Assembly: GCF_000373485.1 (NCBI RefSeq)
Contig: NZ_KB891585.1
Span: 1-64,000 of the forward strand
DNA length: 64,000 nt
Source: Dasania marina DSM 21967
GTDB taxonomy: Bacteria; Pseudomonadota; Gammaproteobacteria; Pseudomonadales; Dasaniaceae
Direction of reading: 5' to 3'
Position numbers and translations under genes: made by a program. The notes under the pieces were generated by a model. The model did not search any database, had not been told where the DNA came from, and worked only from the letters and a program-made list of their open reading frames with translations. Shown here in pieces: positions 17,809 to 25,528 of this stretch (positions are counted from its first letter, which is position 1; every line of letters starts with the position of its first letter).

Positions 17809-19542
17809 ATGCAACTTGCCATCCAGCTCCCCGGATACAGTATTGCTGCGCCTTTAGGTAAAGGGGCGATGGCCACCGTTTATTTGGGGGAGCAATTATC
17901 CCTACACCGTGCGGTAGCCATTAAGGTGTTAGATGCCGCTTTGGTGGATGATGACACGGTGCAGGCGCAGTTTCAGCAAGAGTCTTTGCTGGTGGCCAGC
18001 TTAAATCATCCCAATATTATTCAGGTGATAGATCAGGGCGTGAGCGCTGATGGCCAGCCTTATTTTGTTATGCAGTATGTCAAAAGCGTTAACCTCAGCG
18101 CTGTGTTATCTCGGCCGGATGTGGCCCTTACCCGTAAAATCGACATCGTCATGCAAATCTGCAAGGCGCTCTCTTATGCGCACCGTAATGGCGTGGTGCA
18201 TAGGGATATTAAGCCTGCCAACATTCTAGTCGATTACGACGGCCATGTGCGAGTGGTGGATTTTGGCATTGCCGGTTATTTTGCGCAACAGGCTGAGGAC
18301 CAGGCCATTATGGGTACACCGGCCTATATGGCGCCCGAGCAGGCTGAGGGCAAGGTGGTGAATGCTCTAGCGGATTTATATGCCTTAGGTGTATTAATGC
18401 ATGAGTTGTTTTACGGCGGCCAGCCCGGGCTCTGCTCGGCAACGAGCTCTGTACCTAAGGTGCTGGCGAGCTTGATCGATGAATGCCTTAGCCGCGAGCC
18501 TTTGCTGCGCCCTAAAAGCGCCGATGAGATACGCCAGCGTTTATTGTTGATTCTGCAAGGCAAGCATTTGAACGAACACCGCTGGGAGGGTGAGCAATCG
18601 CAAGAGGGCTTGCCCGCAGCTTATAAATTACTGGATGTTTTAAAAGAGAATCACTACGGCGCCACCTATTTGGTGAGCGACCCCAAGCGCAAGCGTTTGC
18701 TGGTGGTAAAAAAGCAAAAATGTGCCTACGAAGGTGAGGCTTACAATGTTAATAAAAACCTAACAGGACTAGAGCATCCCCATATCGCTAAGGTTTACGG
18801 CACCGCTAAAAATCAGCGGGCATTTATTTCGGTATTGGAGTATGTCGGCGGTGGCAGTTTGGAGGAGCGCTTAAGTCAGGCCTTTCCACTGGCGCATTGG
18901 TTATTATTGGCACAGCAAATGTGTGATGCCCTCAATTACGCCCACAGCAAAGGCATAGTGCATGGCAATTTGCGGCCCAGTAATCTGCTGTTGTATAAAC
19001 CGGGCCAAATAAAGCTCAGCGATTTTGGTTATACCGATCACTCTGACAAGGCTAATGACTGGTATCAACCATCCGATGAAGAGAAGTCGCCACTCAGTGA
19101 TATCTATTCAGCGGCGGCAGTGTTGTTCCATTTGCTAACCGGCCAGCCGGTAGCGATGCAGCAGGGCCAGTTGGTCAATGAGTCGCAGATGGCGATATTA
19201 CCTTTGCCTCTGCAGGCGGTATTGAAAAAGATGCTGGCTATAGACCCCGGCCAGCGTTACCGCAACTGTGACGAGGTGAAGCAAGCCTTGCAGGCCTTTA
19301 GCAATGATCAGCAAACCCTCATCATACGCCCCAGAGTGGTGGCGCAAGCTGATGGCCATGACCAGCTGTCGCCACGGCCCAGCTCGCGTCGCAAGGCCTG
19401 GGCAGGTGCTGTGTTGCTAGTGTTGGTGATAGGGGCTGTGCTGGCCGAGTTGTGCTGGATGGCCAGCCAGGGTTATTTGGGCGAGCACTTGCAGCAGCAG
19501 GTAGCGCCGTTGCTAGCAAGGTTGTTGGCGCTATGGCCTTAG
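17809..19542 (+). CDS. Membrane-anchored Ser/Thr protein kinase with a C-terminal pseudokinase domain
   Basis: This 577-residue protein has two tandem kinase folds. Domain 1 (about 8-245) is complete: Gly loop LGKGAMATVYLG, Lys39 in AIKVLD, catalytic HRDIKPAN (Asp133), DFG (Asp151) and GTPAYMAPEQ. Domain 2 (about 268-500) keeps the beta-3 Lys (VVKKQ) and DFG (Asp405), but its catalytic loop reads HGNLRPSN at 385-392 with Asn for the catalytic Asp, and the glycine loop is lost (KENHYGATYL); I read it as a pseudokinase. A single hydrophobic segment at about 522-545 anchors it, leaving a short periplasmic tail. It has no PASTA or other sensor domain. It is divergent from the FHA gene; the end overlaps the convergent LysR gene by four bases. 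Confidence 0.92.
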   Translation: MQLAIQLPGYSIAAPLGKGAMATVYLGEQLSLHRAVAIKVLDAALVDDDTVQAQFQQESLLVASLNHPNIIQVIDQGVSADGQPYFVMQYVKSVNLSAVLSRPDVALTRKIDIVMQICKALSYAHRNGVVHRDIKPANILVDYDGHVRVVDFGIAGYFAQQAEDQAIMGTPAYMAPEQAEGKVVNALADLYALGVLMHELFYGGQPGLCSATSSVPKVLASLIDECLSREPLLRPKSADEIRQRLLLILQGKHLNEHRWEGEQSQEGLPAAYKLLDVLKENHYGATYLVSDPKRKRLLVVKKQKCAYEGEAYNVNKNLTGLEHPHIAKVYGTAKNQRAFISVLEYVGGGSLEERLSQAFPLAHWLLLAQQMCDALNYAHSKGIVHGNLRPSNLLLYKPGQIKLSDFGYTDHSDKANDWYQPSDEEKSPLSDIYSAAAVLFHLLTGQPVAMQQGQLVNESQMAILPLPLQAVLKKMLAIDPGQRYRNCDEVKQALQAFSNDQQTLIIRPRVVAQADGHDQLSPRPSSRRKAWAGAVLLVLVIGAVLAELCWMASQGYLGEHLQQQVAPLLARLLALWP

Positions 19543-20414
19543 CCTAAACGGCGGTGTTCGTTTAGGGCGGCGACAAACGCTTGCGCGGCATTACTGAGGC
19601 TGCGGTTGGGGTGGTAGATGTAACCCAGCTTGCGGCTGAGGCTGAGGCCTGCAATGCTGATGGGGCTGAGCTGTTGATCTAGCATGGTTTTCGGTAACAC
19701 GCTCCAGCCCAGCCCTATGGATACCATCATCTTTATTGTTTCCAAATAATTAGTAGCCATGCTGGTGTTGAGTTTGAGCTTATGCTGGCTAAATAGCTCG
19801 GCGACTATACGTCCTGTGTAGGTGTTTAAACCGGGCAAAATTGCATTGTATTTGCTGAGCATTTTCGGGGTAATGATGGCTTTGCTGGCCAGTGGGTGAT
19901 CGGCGGCGACTACTAAGGTGAGTTCATCATCCCATACCTGATTGTGGCTGACTAAGCTATGGCCGGGGTCTAGGGTGACTACCCCCAGCTCAATCTGGCC
20001 GTGCATAACCTGCTCGTGAGCCTCTTCCGAATCCATAAAGTCTATCGCTAAGTGCACTTTTGGGTAGCGTTTGCTGTATGCCTGTAACACCGGCGGCAGC
20101 CTGTGCAGGCCTATGTGATGGCTAATACCTATGCTGAGGGTGCCGGCAACCGTACCACGCAGCTCACGCACGCTGCGTTCGGCTTCTTTCACATCTTGCA
20201 GAATTTGCAGCGCCTTGGGGTATAGCTCTCGGCCTGCTTCGGTAAGCTGGGTGCTGCGGCCTATGCGGTCAAACAGCTTGCAGTCTAGCTGTGACTCCAG
20301 CCCCGCTATGCGTTTGCTAACGGCGGGTTGGGTGAGGTGTAACTGCTCGGCGGTGACGGAGAAAGAGCCGCTGTCAGCCACGAGTATGAATGCTTGTAGG
20401 GATTGAGTGTCCAT
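19539..20414 (-). CDS. LysR-family regulator divergent from leuCDB
   Basis: This 291-residue LysR protein starts MDTQSLQAFILVADSGSFSV with the helix-turn-helix TAEQLHLTQPAVSKRIAGLE (about 21-40) and has an effector-binding domain at about 90-290. The N-terminus resembles the CysB/CbbR-like group. It is divergent from leuC with 143 bp between them that contain ATTCC-N5-GGAAT and a second inverted repeat. In Pseudomonas-like genomes a LysR regulator sits in the same place next to leuC, from memory, so control of leucine biosynthesis is plausible but unproven. The stop region overlaps the end of the kinase gene. Confidence 0.9.
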   Translation of the reverse strand: MDTQSLQAFILVADSGSFSVTAEQLHLTQPAVSKRIAGLESQLDCKLFDRIGRSTQLTEAGRELYPKALQILQDVKEAERSVRELRGTVAGTLSIGISHHIGLHRLPPVLQAYSKRYPKVHLAIDFMDSEEAHEQVMHGQIELGVVTLDPGHSLVSHNQVWDDELTLVVAADHPLASKAIITPKMLSKYNAILPGLNTYTGRIVAELFSQHKLKLNTSMATNYLETIKMMVSIGLGWSVLPKTMLDQQLSPISIAGLSLSRKLGYIYHPNRSLSNAAQAFVAALNEHRRLG

Positions 20415-20430
20415 GGCTGCAGGCTAGAGT

Positions 20431-20445
20431 ATTCCTTTTTGGAAT
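20431..20445. promoter_or_regulatory. Candidate LysR box near the regulator start
   Basis: ATTCC-TTTTT-GGAAT is a perfect inverted repeat with T-N11-A spacing, 16 bp upstream of the LysR start codon and about 110 bp from leuC. It is the best LysR-like site in the divergent promoter region. Confidence 0.5.
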
Positions 20446-20498
20446 GCAAACTATAAAAAATATGAATTTGTGTTATTCGTGCACCCTGCATACAATGC

Positions 20499-20522
20499 TT
20501 GGCATAGCTTATTTAATGCCAA
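20499..20522. promoter_or_regulatory. Inverted repeat upstream of leuC
   Basis: TTGGCAT (20499-20505) and ATGCCAA (20516-20522) are perfect seven-base arms around a ten-base A/T-rich loop, ending 35 bp before the leuC start. It could be a second operator or a leader hairpin. No leucine-rich leader peptide is visible, so attenuation is not supported. Confidence 0.45.
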
Positions 20523-20557
20523 TTAAGGCTTCGTTAGTGAATATTTGAGGTGGGCTG

Positions 20558-21997
20558 ATGTCTGCAACAACAAAGACTCTTTATGACAAATTGTGGGATT
20601 CCCACCTAGTTAAACAGCGTGATGACGGCTCGGCGCTTATTTATATCGATCGCCAGCTAGTGCACGAAGTCACCTCGCCGCAGGCCTTTGAAGGCTTGCG
20701 CTTGGCCGGCCGCCCCTTGTGGCGTGTCGATGCCAACTTGGCAACGCCCGATCATAATGTGCCTTCCGATGTAACTGAACGCGCGGGTGGCATCGCTGGC
20801 ATAGTGGACGAGATCTCACGCATACAGGTGCAAACCCTAGATGATAACTGCGAGAGCTTTGGTGTTACCGAGTTTAAAATCAACGATGTGCGCCAAGGCA
20901 TAGTGCATGTGGTTGGCCCCGAGCAGGGCGCAACCTTGCCCGGCATGACCGTGGTGTGTGGCGACTCTCATACTGCTACCCATGGTGCCTTAGGTGCCTT
21001 GGCCCACGGCATAGGGACTTCTGAGGTTGAGCACGTGATGGCCAGCCAGTGCCTAGTGCAGAAAAAAATGAAAAACATGTTGGTTAAGGTCGATGGCAAA
21101 TTAGGTTTTGGCGTCACTCCTAAAGATGTGGTGTTGGCTGTGATTGGTAAAATTGGCACCTCTGGTGGCAACGGCCACGCCATAGAATTTGGCGGTGAAG
21201 TGTTTCGCAACATGTCTATAGAAGGCCGCATGACGGTGTGTAATATGGCCATAGAAGCTGGTGCTCGTGTGGGCATGGTAGCGGTAGATGACAAAACAAT
21301 TGATTATGTTAAAGGCCGGCCTTTTGCGCCTACCGATGCACAGTGGGATGCCGCCGTTGCCCAGTGGCGCACCTTGCACAGCGATGAGGGTGCGCACTTT
21401 GATACCGTGGTCGAATTAAACGCCGATGACATTATTCCGCAGGTGACCTGGGGTACTTCGCCAGAGATGGTGGTGGCGGTTAACCAAACCGTACCCGCCC
21501 CCAGCGACTTTAGCGAGCCGGTAAAACAGACTGCCGCTAAGCGCGCCCTCGAATATATGGGGCTTACTGCAGGCATGGCGATTACCGATATTAAATTGGA
21601 TAAAGTCTTTATAGGTTCATGCACCAACTCGCGTATAGAAGATTTACGCGCTGCTGCTGCGGTGGTTAAAGGTCGTAAAAAAGCTGATAGCGTGATTCAA
21701 GCTTTGGTCGTGCCTGGCTCAGGTTTAGTAAAAAAGCAGGCGGAAGAAGAGGGCTTGGATAAAATCTTTATCGAGGCTGGTTTGGAATGGCGTGACCCCA
21801 GCTGCTCCATGTGCTTGGCGATGAACTCCGATAAGTTAGGTGCCGGTGAGCATTGTGCCTCTACCTCTAACCGTAACTTTGAAGGGCGCCAAGGCTTCGG
21901 CGGCCGCACCCATTTGGTTAGTCCTGAAATGGCCGCGGCCGCTGCAATTGCAGGCCACTTTGTTGATGTACGCGACATGATGCGCGCGGAGGCTTAA
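20558..21997 (+). CDS. leuC: 3-isopropylmalate dehydratase large subunit LeuC
   Basis: With LeuD it isomerises 2-isopropylmalate to 3-isopropylmalate in leucine synthesis. At 479 residues it is full length. Aconitase-family motifs are present: TPDHNVPS near 62, [12 protein letters not shown], and the three Fe-S cysteines Cys355 (GSCTNSR), Cys416 and Cys419 ([10 protein letters not shown]). ATG 20558 has GAGGTGGGC just upstream. It heads leuC-leuD-leuB-asd with a seven-base gap to leuD. Likely regulation is by the divergent LysR gene. Confidence 0.98.
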   Translation: MSATTKTLYDKLWDSHLVKQRDDGSALIYIDRQLVHEVTSPQAFEGLRLAGRPLWRVDANLATPDHNVPSDVTERAGGIAGIVDEISRIQVQTLDDNCESFGVTEFKINDVRQGIVHVVGPEQGATLPGMTVVCGDSHTATHGALGALAHGIGTSEVEHVMASQCLVQKKMKNMLVKVDGKLGFGVTPKDVVLAVIGKIGTSGGNGHAIEFGGEVFRNMSIEGRMTVCNMAIEAGARVGMVAVDDKTIDYVKGRPFAPTDAQWDAAVAQWRTLHSDEGAHFDTVVELNADDIIPQVTWGTSPEMVVAVNQTVPAPSDFSEPVKQTAAKRALEYMGLTAGMAITDIKLDKVFIGSCTNSRIEDLRAAAAVVKGRKKADSVIQALVVPGSGLVKKQAEEEGLDKIFIEAGLEWRDPSCSMCLAMNSDKLGAGEHCASTSNRNFEGRQGFGGRTHLVSPEMAAAAAIAGHFVDVRDMMRAEA

Positions 21998-22004
21998 GAA
22001 TATT

Positions 22005-22649
22005 ATGCAAAAATTTACAATAGAAACCGGTATTGCCGCACCCATGGATAGAGCCAATGTGGATACCGATATGATTATCCCCAAGCAGTTCTTGAAATCG
22101 ATTAAGCGTACCGGCTTTGGCCCTAACTTATTTGATGAATTACGTTACACCGATGAAGGTGCGCCGGGCAAAGATTGCGCAACGCGGCCGTTAAACAAGG
22201 AATTTCCGCTTAATTTCGCCCGCTACCAAGGCGCCAGTGTTTTGTTGGCCAAGGAAAATTTTGGTTGTGGCTCTAGCCGCGAGCACGCACCTTGGGCGCT
22301 GGATGATTACGGTTTTCGTGCGGTAATCGCCCCCAGTTTTGCCGATATTTTTTATAATAACTGCTTTAAAAATGGTTTGCTGCCCATCGTGTTAAGTGAT
22401 GAAGTTGTCGAGCAATTATTTGCCGAGATGTATGCGCAAGAGGGCTACCAATTAACGGTGGACCTAGAGCAGCAGCAAGTTCGCACTCCCAGTGGTGAGG
22501 CTTTTTCTTTTGAGGTTGAGGGCTACCGCAAAGACTGTTTGTTAAATGGCTTGGATGATATAGGCGTTACTTTACAAGATGCCGACGCCATCAAGGCTTT
22601 CGAAGCTAAGTGGCAGCAACAATCACCTTGGTTATTTGCCAAATCATAA
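22005..22649 (+). CDS. leuD: 3-isopropylmalate dehydratase small subunit LeuD
   Basis: At 214 residues this is the swivelling-domain partner of LeuC. It starts [20 protein letters not shown] with [13 protein letters not shown], and contains the conserved [14 protein letters not shown] (about 86-99) and [16 protein letters not shown], all typical of the bacterial LeuD family. It lies seven bases after leuC. The leuB gene begins 14 bases after its stop, although the same frame as leuB is open back into leuD. Confidence 0.97.
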   Translation: MQKFTIETGIAAPMDRANVDTDMIIPKQFLKSIKRTGFGPNLFDELRYTDEGAPGKDCATRPLNKEFPLNFARYQGASVLLAKENFGCGSSREHAPWALDDYGFRAVIAPSFADIFYNNCFKNGLLPIVLSDEVVEQLFAEMYAQEGYQLTVDLEQQQVRTPSGEAFSFEVEGYRKDCLLNGLDDIGVTLQDADAIKAFEAKWQQQSPWLFAKS

Positions 22650-22663
22650 CATTGGAGTTAGCA

Positions 22664-23743
22664 GTGTCTAAAAAAGTTTTATTGATTGCCGGTGACGGTA
22701 TAGGCCCAGAGATTAGTGTTGAGGCCAAGCGTGTGCTCGATATTATTAATCAACAATTTGATTTAGGTATCGAATACGATGAGGCACTATTGGGCGGTGC
22801 TGCTATTGATGCCACGGGTGTGCCATTACCTGATGAAACTTTAGCGAAAGCAAAAGCTTGTGATGCCATTCTGTTTGGCGCTATAGGCGGCCCCAAGTGG
22901 GATAACATCGATCGTGAAATACGGCCAGAAAAAGGCCTGTTAGGTTTGCGCTCGGGCTTAGAGTTGTTTGGCAATTTGCGGCCTGCGATTTTATATCCGC
23001 AATTAGCCGATGCCTCATCGCTAAAGCCGGAAGTGGTTTCCGGTTTAGATATTTTAATCGTGCGGGAATTAACCGGCGGTATTTATTTTGGTGAGCCTCG
23101 CGGCATACGCACTTTAGAAAATGGTGAGCGCGAAGGCTATAACACTTACAAATACAACGAAACAGAAATACGTCGCATCGCCAAAGTGGCCTTTGAGGCG
23201 GCGAAAAAGCGCGGCGGCAAGCTGTGCTCTGTTGACAAAGCCAATGTGTTAGAAGCGACAGTACTGTGGCGTGAAATCGTCCAAGACATGGCCAAGGACT
23301 ACCCCGAGGTAGAACTTAGCCATATGTATGTGGATAACGCCGCTATGCAATTAGTGCGTGCACCCAAGCAGTTTGACGTGATCGTTACCGGCAATTTATT
23401 TGGTGATATATTGTCAGATGCGGCGGCCATGCTCACCGGCTCTATAGGCATGCTGCCTTCGGCCTCACTGGATAAAAACGGTCGCGGCATGTATGAACCC
23501 TGTCACGGTTCGGCACCCGATATTGCGGGTCAGGGTAAGGCTAATCCCTTAGCTATGGTACTATCGGCTGCCATGATGTTGCGTTACTCCTTAGGGGCAA
23601 CGGCGGCGGCGGATGCTATAGAAGCGGCAGTGGGTAAGGTTTTGGATCAGGGTTATCGCACACCGGATATTTATACTGAAGGTACCAAGCTGGTTTCTAC
23701 CAGTGAGATGGGCGATGCCCTAGTGGCTGCTTTAACTGAATAG
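22664..23743 (+). CDS. leuB: 3-isopropylmalate dehydrogenase LeuB
   Basis: This is the NAD-dependent oxidative decarboxylase that makes 2-oxoisocaproate. I start it at GTG 22664 ([17 protein letters not shown]), with GGAG at 22654-22657 as ribosome site, giving 359 residues, the usual length. The frame is open back to 22610 inside leuD, but that extension is not family-like. Motifs present: [44 protein letters not shown] and the NAD-binding [15 protein letters not shown]. Third gene of the leu cluster. Confidence 0.97.
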   Translation: MSKKVLLIAGDGIGPEISVEAKRVLDIINQQFDLGIEYDEALLGGAAIDATGVPLPDETLAKAKACDAILFGAIGGPKWDNIDREIRPEKGLLGLRSGLELFGNLRPAILYPQLADASSLKPEVVSGLDILIVRELTGGIYFGEPRGIRTLENGEREGYNTYKYNETEIRRIAKVAFEAAKKRGGKLCSVDKANVLEATVLWREIVQDMAKDYPEVELSHMYVDNAAMQLVRAPKQFDVIVTGNLFGDILSDAAAMLTGSIGMLPSASLDKNGRGMYEPCHGSAPDIAGQGKANPLAMVLSAAMMLRYSLGATAAADAIEAAVGKVLDQGYRTPDIYTEGTKLVSTSEMGDALVAALTE

Positions 23744-23802
23744 CAGCGGCATTAACGACGTAATTTTTTCGCTGCGGCGAACGGACAGTATTGAGAGTAA
23801 TT

Positions 23803-24918
23803 ATGAATAGAGTAGGTTTTGTAGGTTGGCGTGGCATGGTCGGTTCCGTATTAATGGAACGTATGATGGCTGAAGGCGATTTTGCTGATATCAACGAACC
23901 GGTATTTTTCACCACCTCCAACGTAGGTGGCGCGGGCCCGGACATAGGTCGTGTTATAGCGCCGTTAAAAGATGCCAACGATATTGCTGCATTACAAAGC
24001 ATGGATGTCATTGTTTCTTGTCAGGGTGGCGATTACACCAAGGCCGTATTTGGACCCTTGCGTGAGGCTGGCTGGCAGGGGTATTGGATAGATGCGGCTT
24101 CTAGCTTGCGCATGGCTGACGACGCGCTGATCATCCTAGACCCCGTTAATATGAACGTGATTAAAGACGGCCTAGCCAACGGCGTAAAAAACTTTATTGG
24201 CGGTAACTGTACCGTGAGCTTAATGCTAATGGCCATGGGCGGCTTGTTCCGCGAAGGCTTGGTGCAGTGGACAACGGCCATGACTTACCAAGCCGCTAGC
24301 GGTGCCGGCGCCCAAAATATGCGTGAGTTAATCTCGCAAATGGGTGCCATAGAAGCCGGCGTTGCCGAGCAACTGGCTGACCCTGCCAGTGCTATTTTAG
24401 AGATAGATCGCAAAGTGGCTGCCACTATGCGCGGTGCTGATTTCCCCACCGCCAACTTTGGTGCGCCTTTAGCGGGCAGCTTATTACCGTGGATAGATAC
24501 GCAATTAGACAATGGCCAAAGCCGCGAAGAGTGGAAGGGTCAAGCGGAAACCAACAAAATATTGGGTTCATCGGCGCAGCCTGTACCCGTTGATGGTCTC
24601 TGTGTACGGGTGGGTGCTATGCGCTGCCACAGCCAGGCTTTAACGATAAAACTGACTAAGAATGTACCCATGGATGAGATACACTCCATCTTGGCGTCGG
24701 CTAACGATTGGGTAAAAGTAGTGCCCAATGAGCGCGAGGCCAGCTTGCAGCAGCTAACGCCTACGGCGGTAACCGGCACCTTGCAGGTACCTATAGGCCG
24801 TTTGCGCAAAATGAATATGGGCCCTGAATATTTGTCAGCCTTTACCGTAGGTGACCAATTGCTATGGGGTGCTGCTGAGCCTGTGCGCCGTATGCTGCGT
24901 ATTTTGTTAGAGGCATAA
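23803..24918 (+). CDS. asd: Aspartate-semialdehyde dehydrogenase Asd
   Basis: It reduces aspartyl phosphate to aspartate semialdehyde, the branch point to lysine/diaminopimelate, methionine and threonine. The start is ATG 23803 ([20 protein letters not shown]), matching the proteobacterial family; an upstream TTG at 23791 is in frame, but its GAGAG serves better as ribosome site. At 371 residues it is full length. The catalytic Cys is 136 in GGNCTVS. Other motifs are SCQGGDYT and the [15 protein letters not shown] stretch. It follows leuB by 59 bp, the Pseudomonas-like order before fimV. Confidence 0.97.
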   Translation: MNRVGFVGWRGMVGSVLMERMMAEGDFADINEPVFFTTSNVGGAGPDIGRVIAPLKDANDIAALQSMDVIVSCQGGDYTKAVFGPLREAGWQGYWIDAASSLRMADDALIILDPVNMNVIKDGLANGVKNFIGGNCTVSLMLMAMGGLFREGLVQWTTAMTYQAASGAGAQNMRELISQMGAIEAGVAEQLADPASAILEIDRKVAATMRGADFPTANFGAPLAGSLLPWIDTQLDNGQSREEWKGQAETNKILGSSAQPVPVDGLCVRVGAMRCHSQALTIKLTKNVPMDEIHSILASANDWVKVVPNEREASLQQLTPTAVTGTLQVPIGRLRKMNMGPEYLSAFTVGDQLLWGAAEPVRRMLRILLEA

Positions 24919-25528
24919 GTCTGTATGGCTAACCCTTGATATCGCCGTAGAGGGTGCCGTGCTAGGGATATTGGCAGGGGTCAATCCCGCTGGCCAAGCG
25001 CTATGCCTTGGTCATCGCCTAATCGGCAAGGGATTCTAATATTTGCCAGCAGCTCCGCGATGATATAAAGCTAGTTTAACGTTGATTGTAGTCTGGTCTC
25101 TATCCCGCTGCTTTCTGTTGCTAGTCTATCGTGGCGTTAGCCGGTGAAGTGGTGGCCGGCTAGGGCTGTAGTTGATAGCGAACACATTGATGACGATTAT
25201 GCTGCGGCATTGGCTGATGCTGTCGCTAACGAGACGGCGCTTGTTGCTTGGCTGCGGCAAGCTATTTTTCACCCTAACGCCCTTAATCTGTGGACTGTGT
25301 CAGATAATATGCCAAAAAGGCCTGTTTTAAGCCGTGTTCAGATTGTTGAAATCTTGCTAAAAAGCTATTTCTAATCAATACTTACGCCAACTAGTAAAGA
25401 CCTATTCTAGGTTTTTTACCGTTTCGACATTCGGTTGCCTCAATAGCTTAATTATTGAGCAGTCGTAACCGTTACGGAACAATAAAGATAAAAAGCTGAC
25501 AATAAAGCTCAAGATAGGGAAAGTAGCG
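24919..25528. other. 610-base spacer between asd and fimV
   Basis: It holds at most one weak ORF (25144-25374). No strong terminator follows asd. The right third (25380-25520) is AT-rich and should hold the fimV promoter. In related genomes a second asd-like gene (usg) may occupy this spot; I see no trace of it here. Confidence 0.4.
25144..25374 (+). CDS. Doubtful hypothetical ORF, 76 aa
   Basis: GTG 25144 opens a 76-codon frame with acidic helical middle (IDDDYAAALADAVANETALV) and a hydrophobic end (RVQIVEILLKSYF). Codon use resembles the neighbouring genes, but no ribosome site and no family are recognisable. It could be a gene remnant or a chance frame in the asd-fimV spacer. Confidence 0.25.
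   Translation: MKWWPARAVVDSEHIDDDYAAALADAVANETALVAWLRQAIFHPNALNLWTVSDNMPKRPVLSRVQIVEILLKSYF

Noticed and set aside
22610-22663. Longer leuB starting inside leuD
   Set aside because: The extra 18 residues are not family-like, while GTG 22664 has a ribosome site and the conserved N-terminus.
24919-25528. A usg/asd2-like gene expected between asd and fimV
   Set aside because: No frame there encodes anything resembling it; only a 76-codon doubtful ORF is open.
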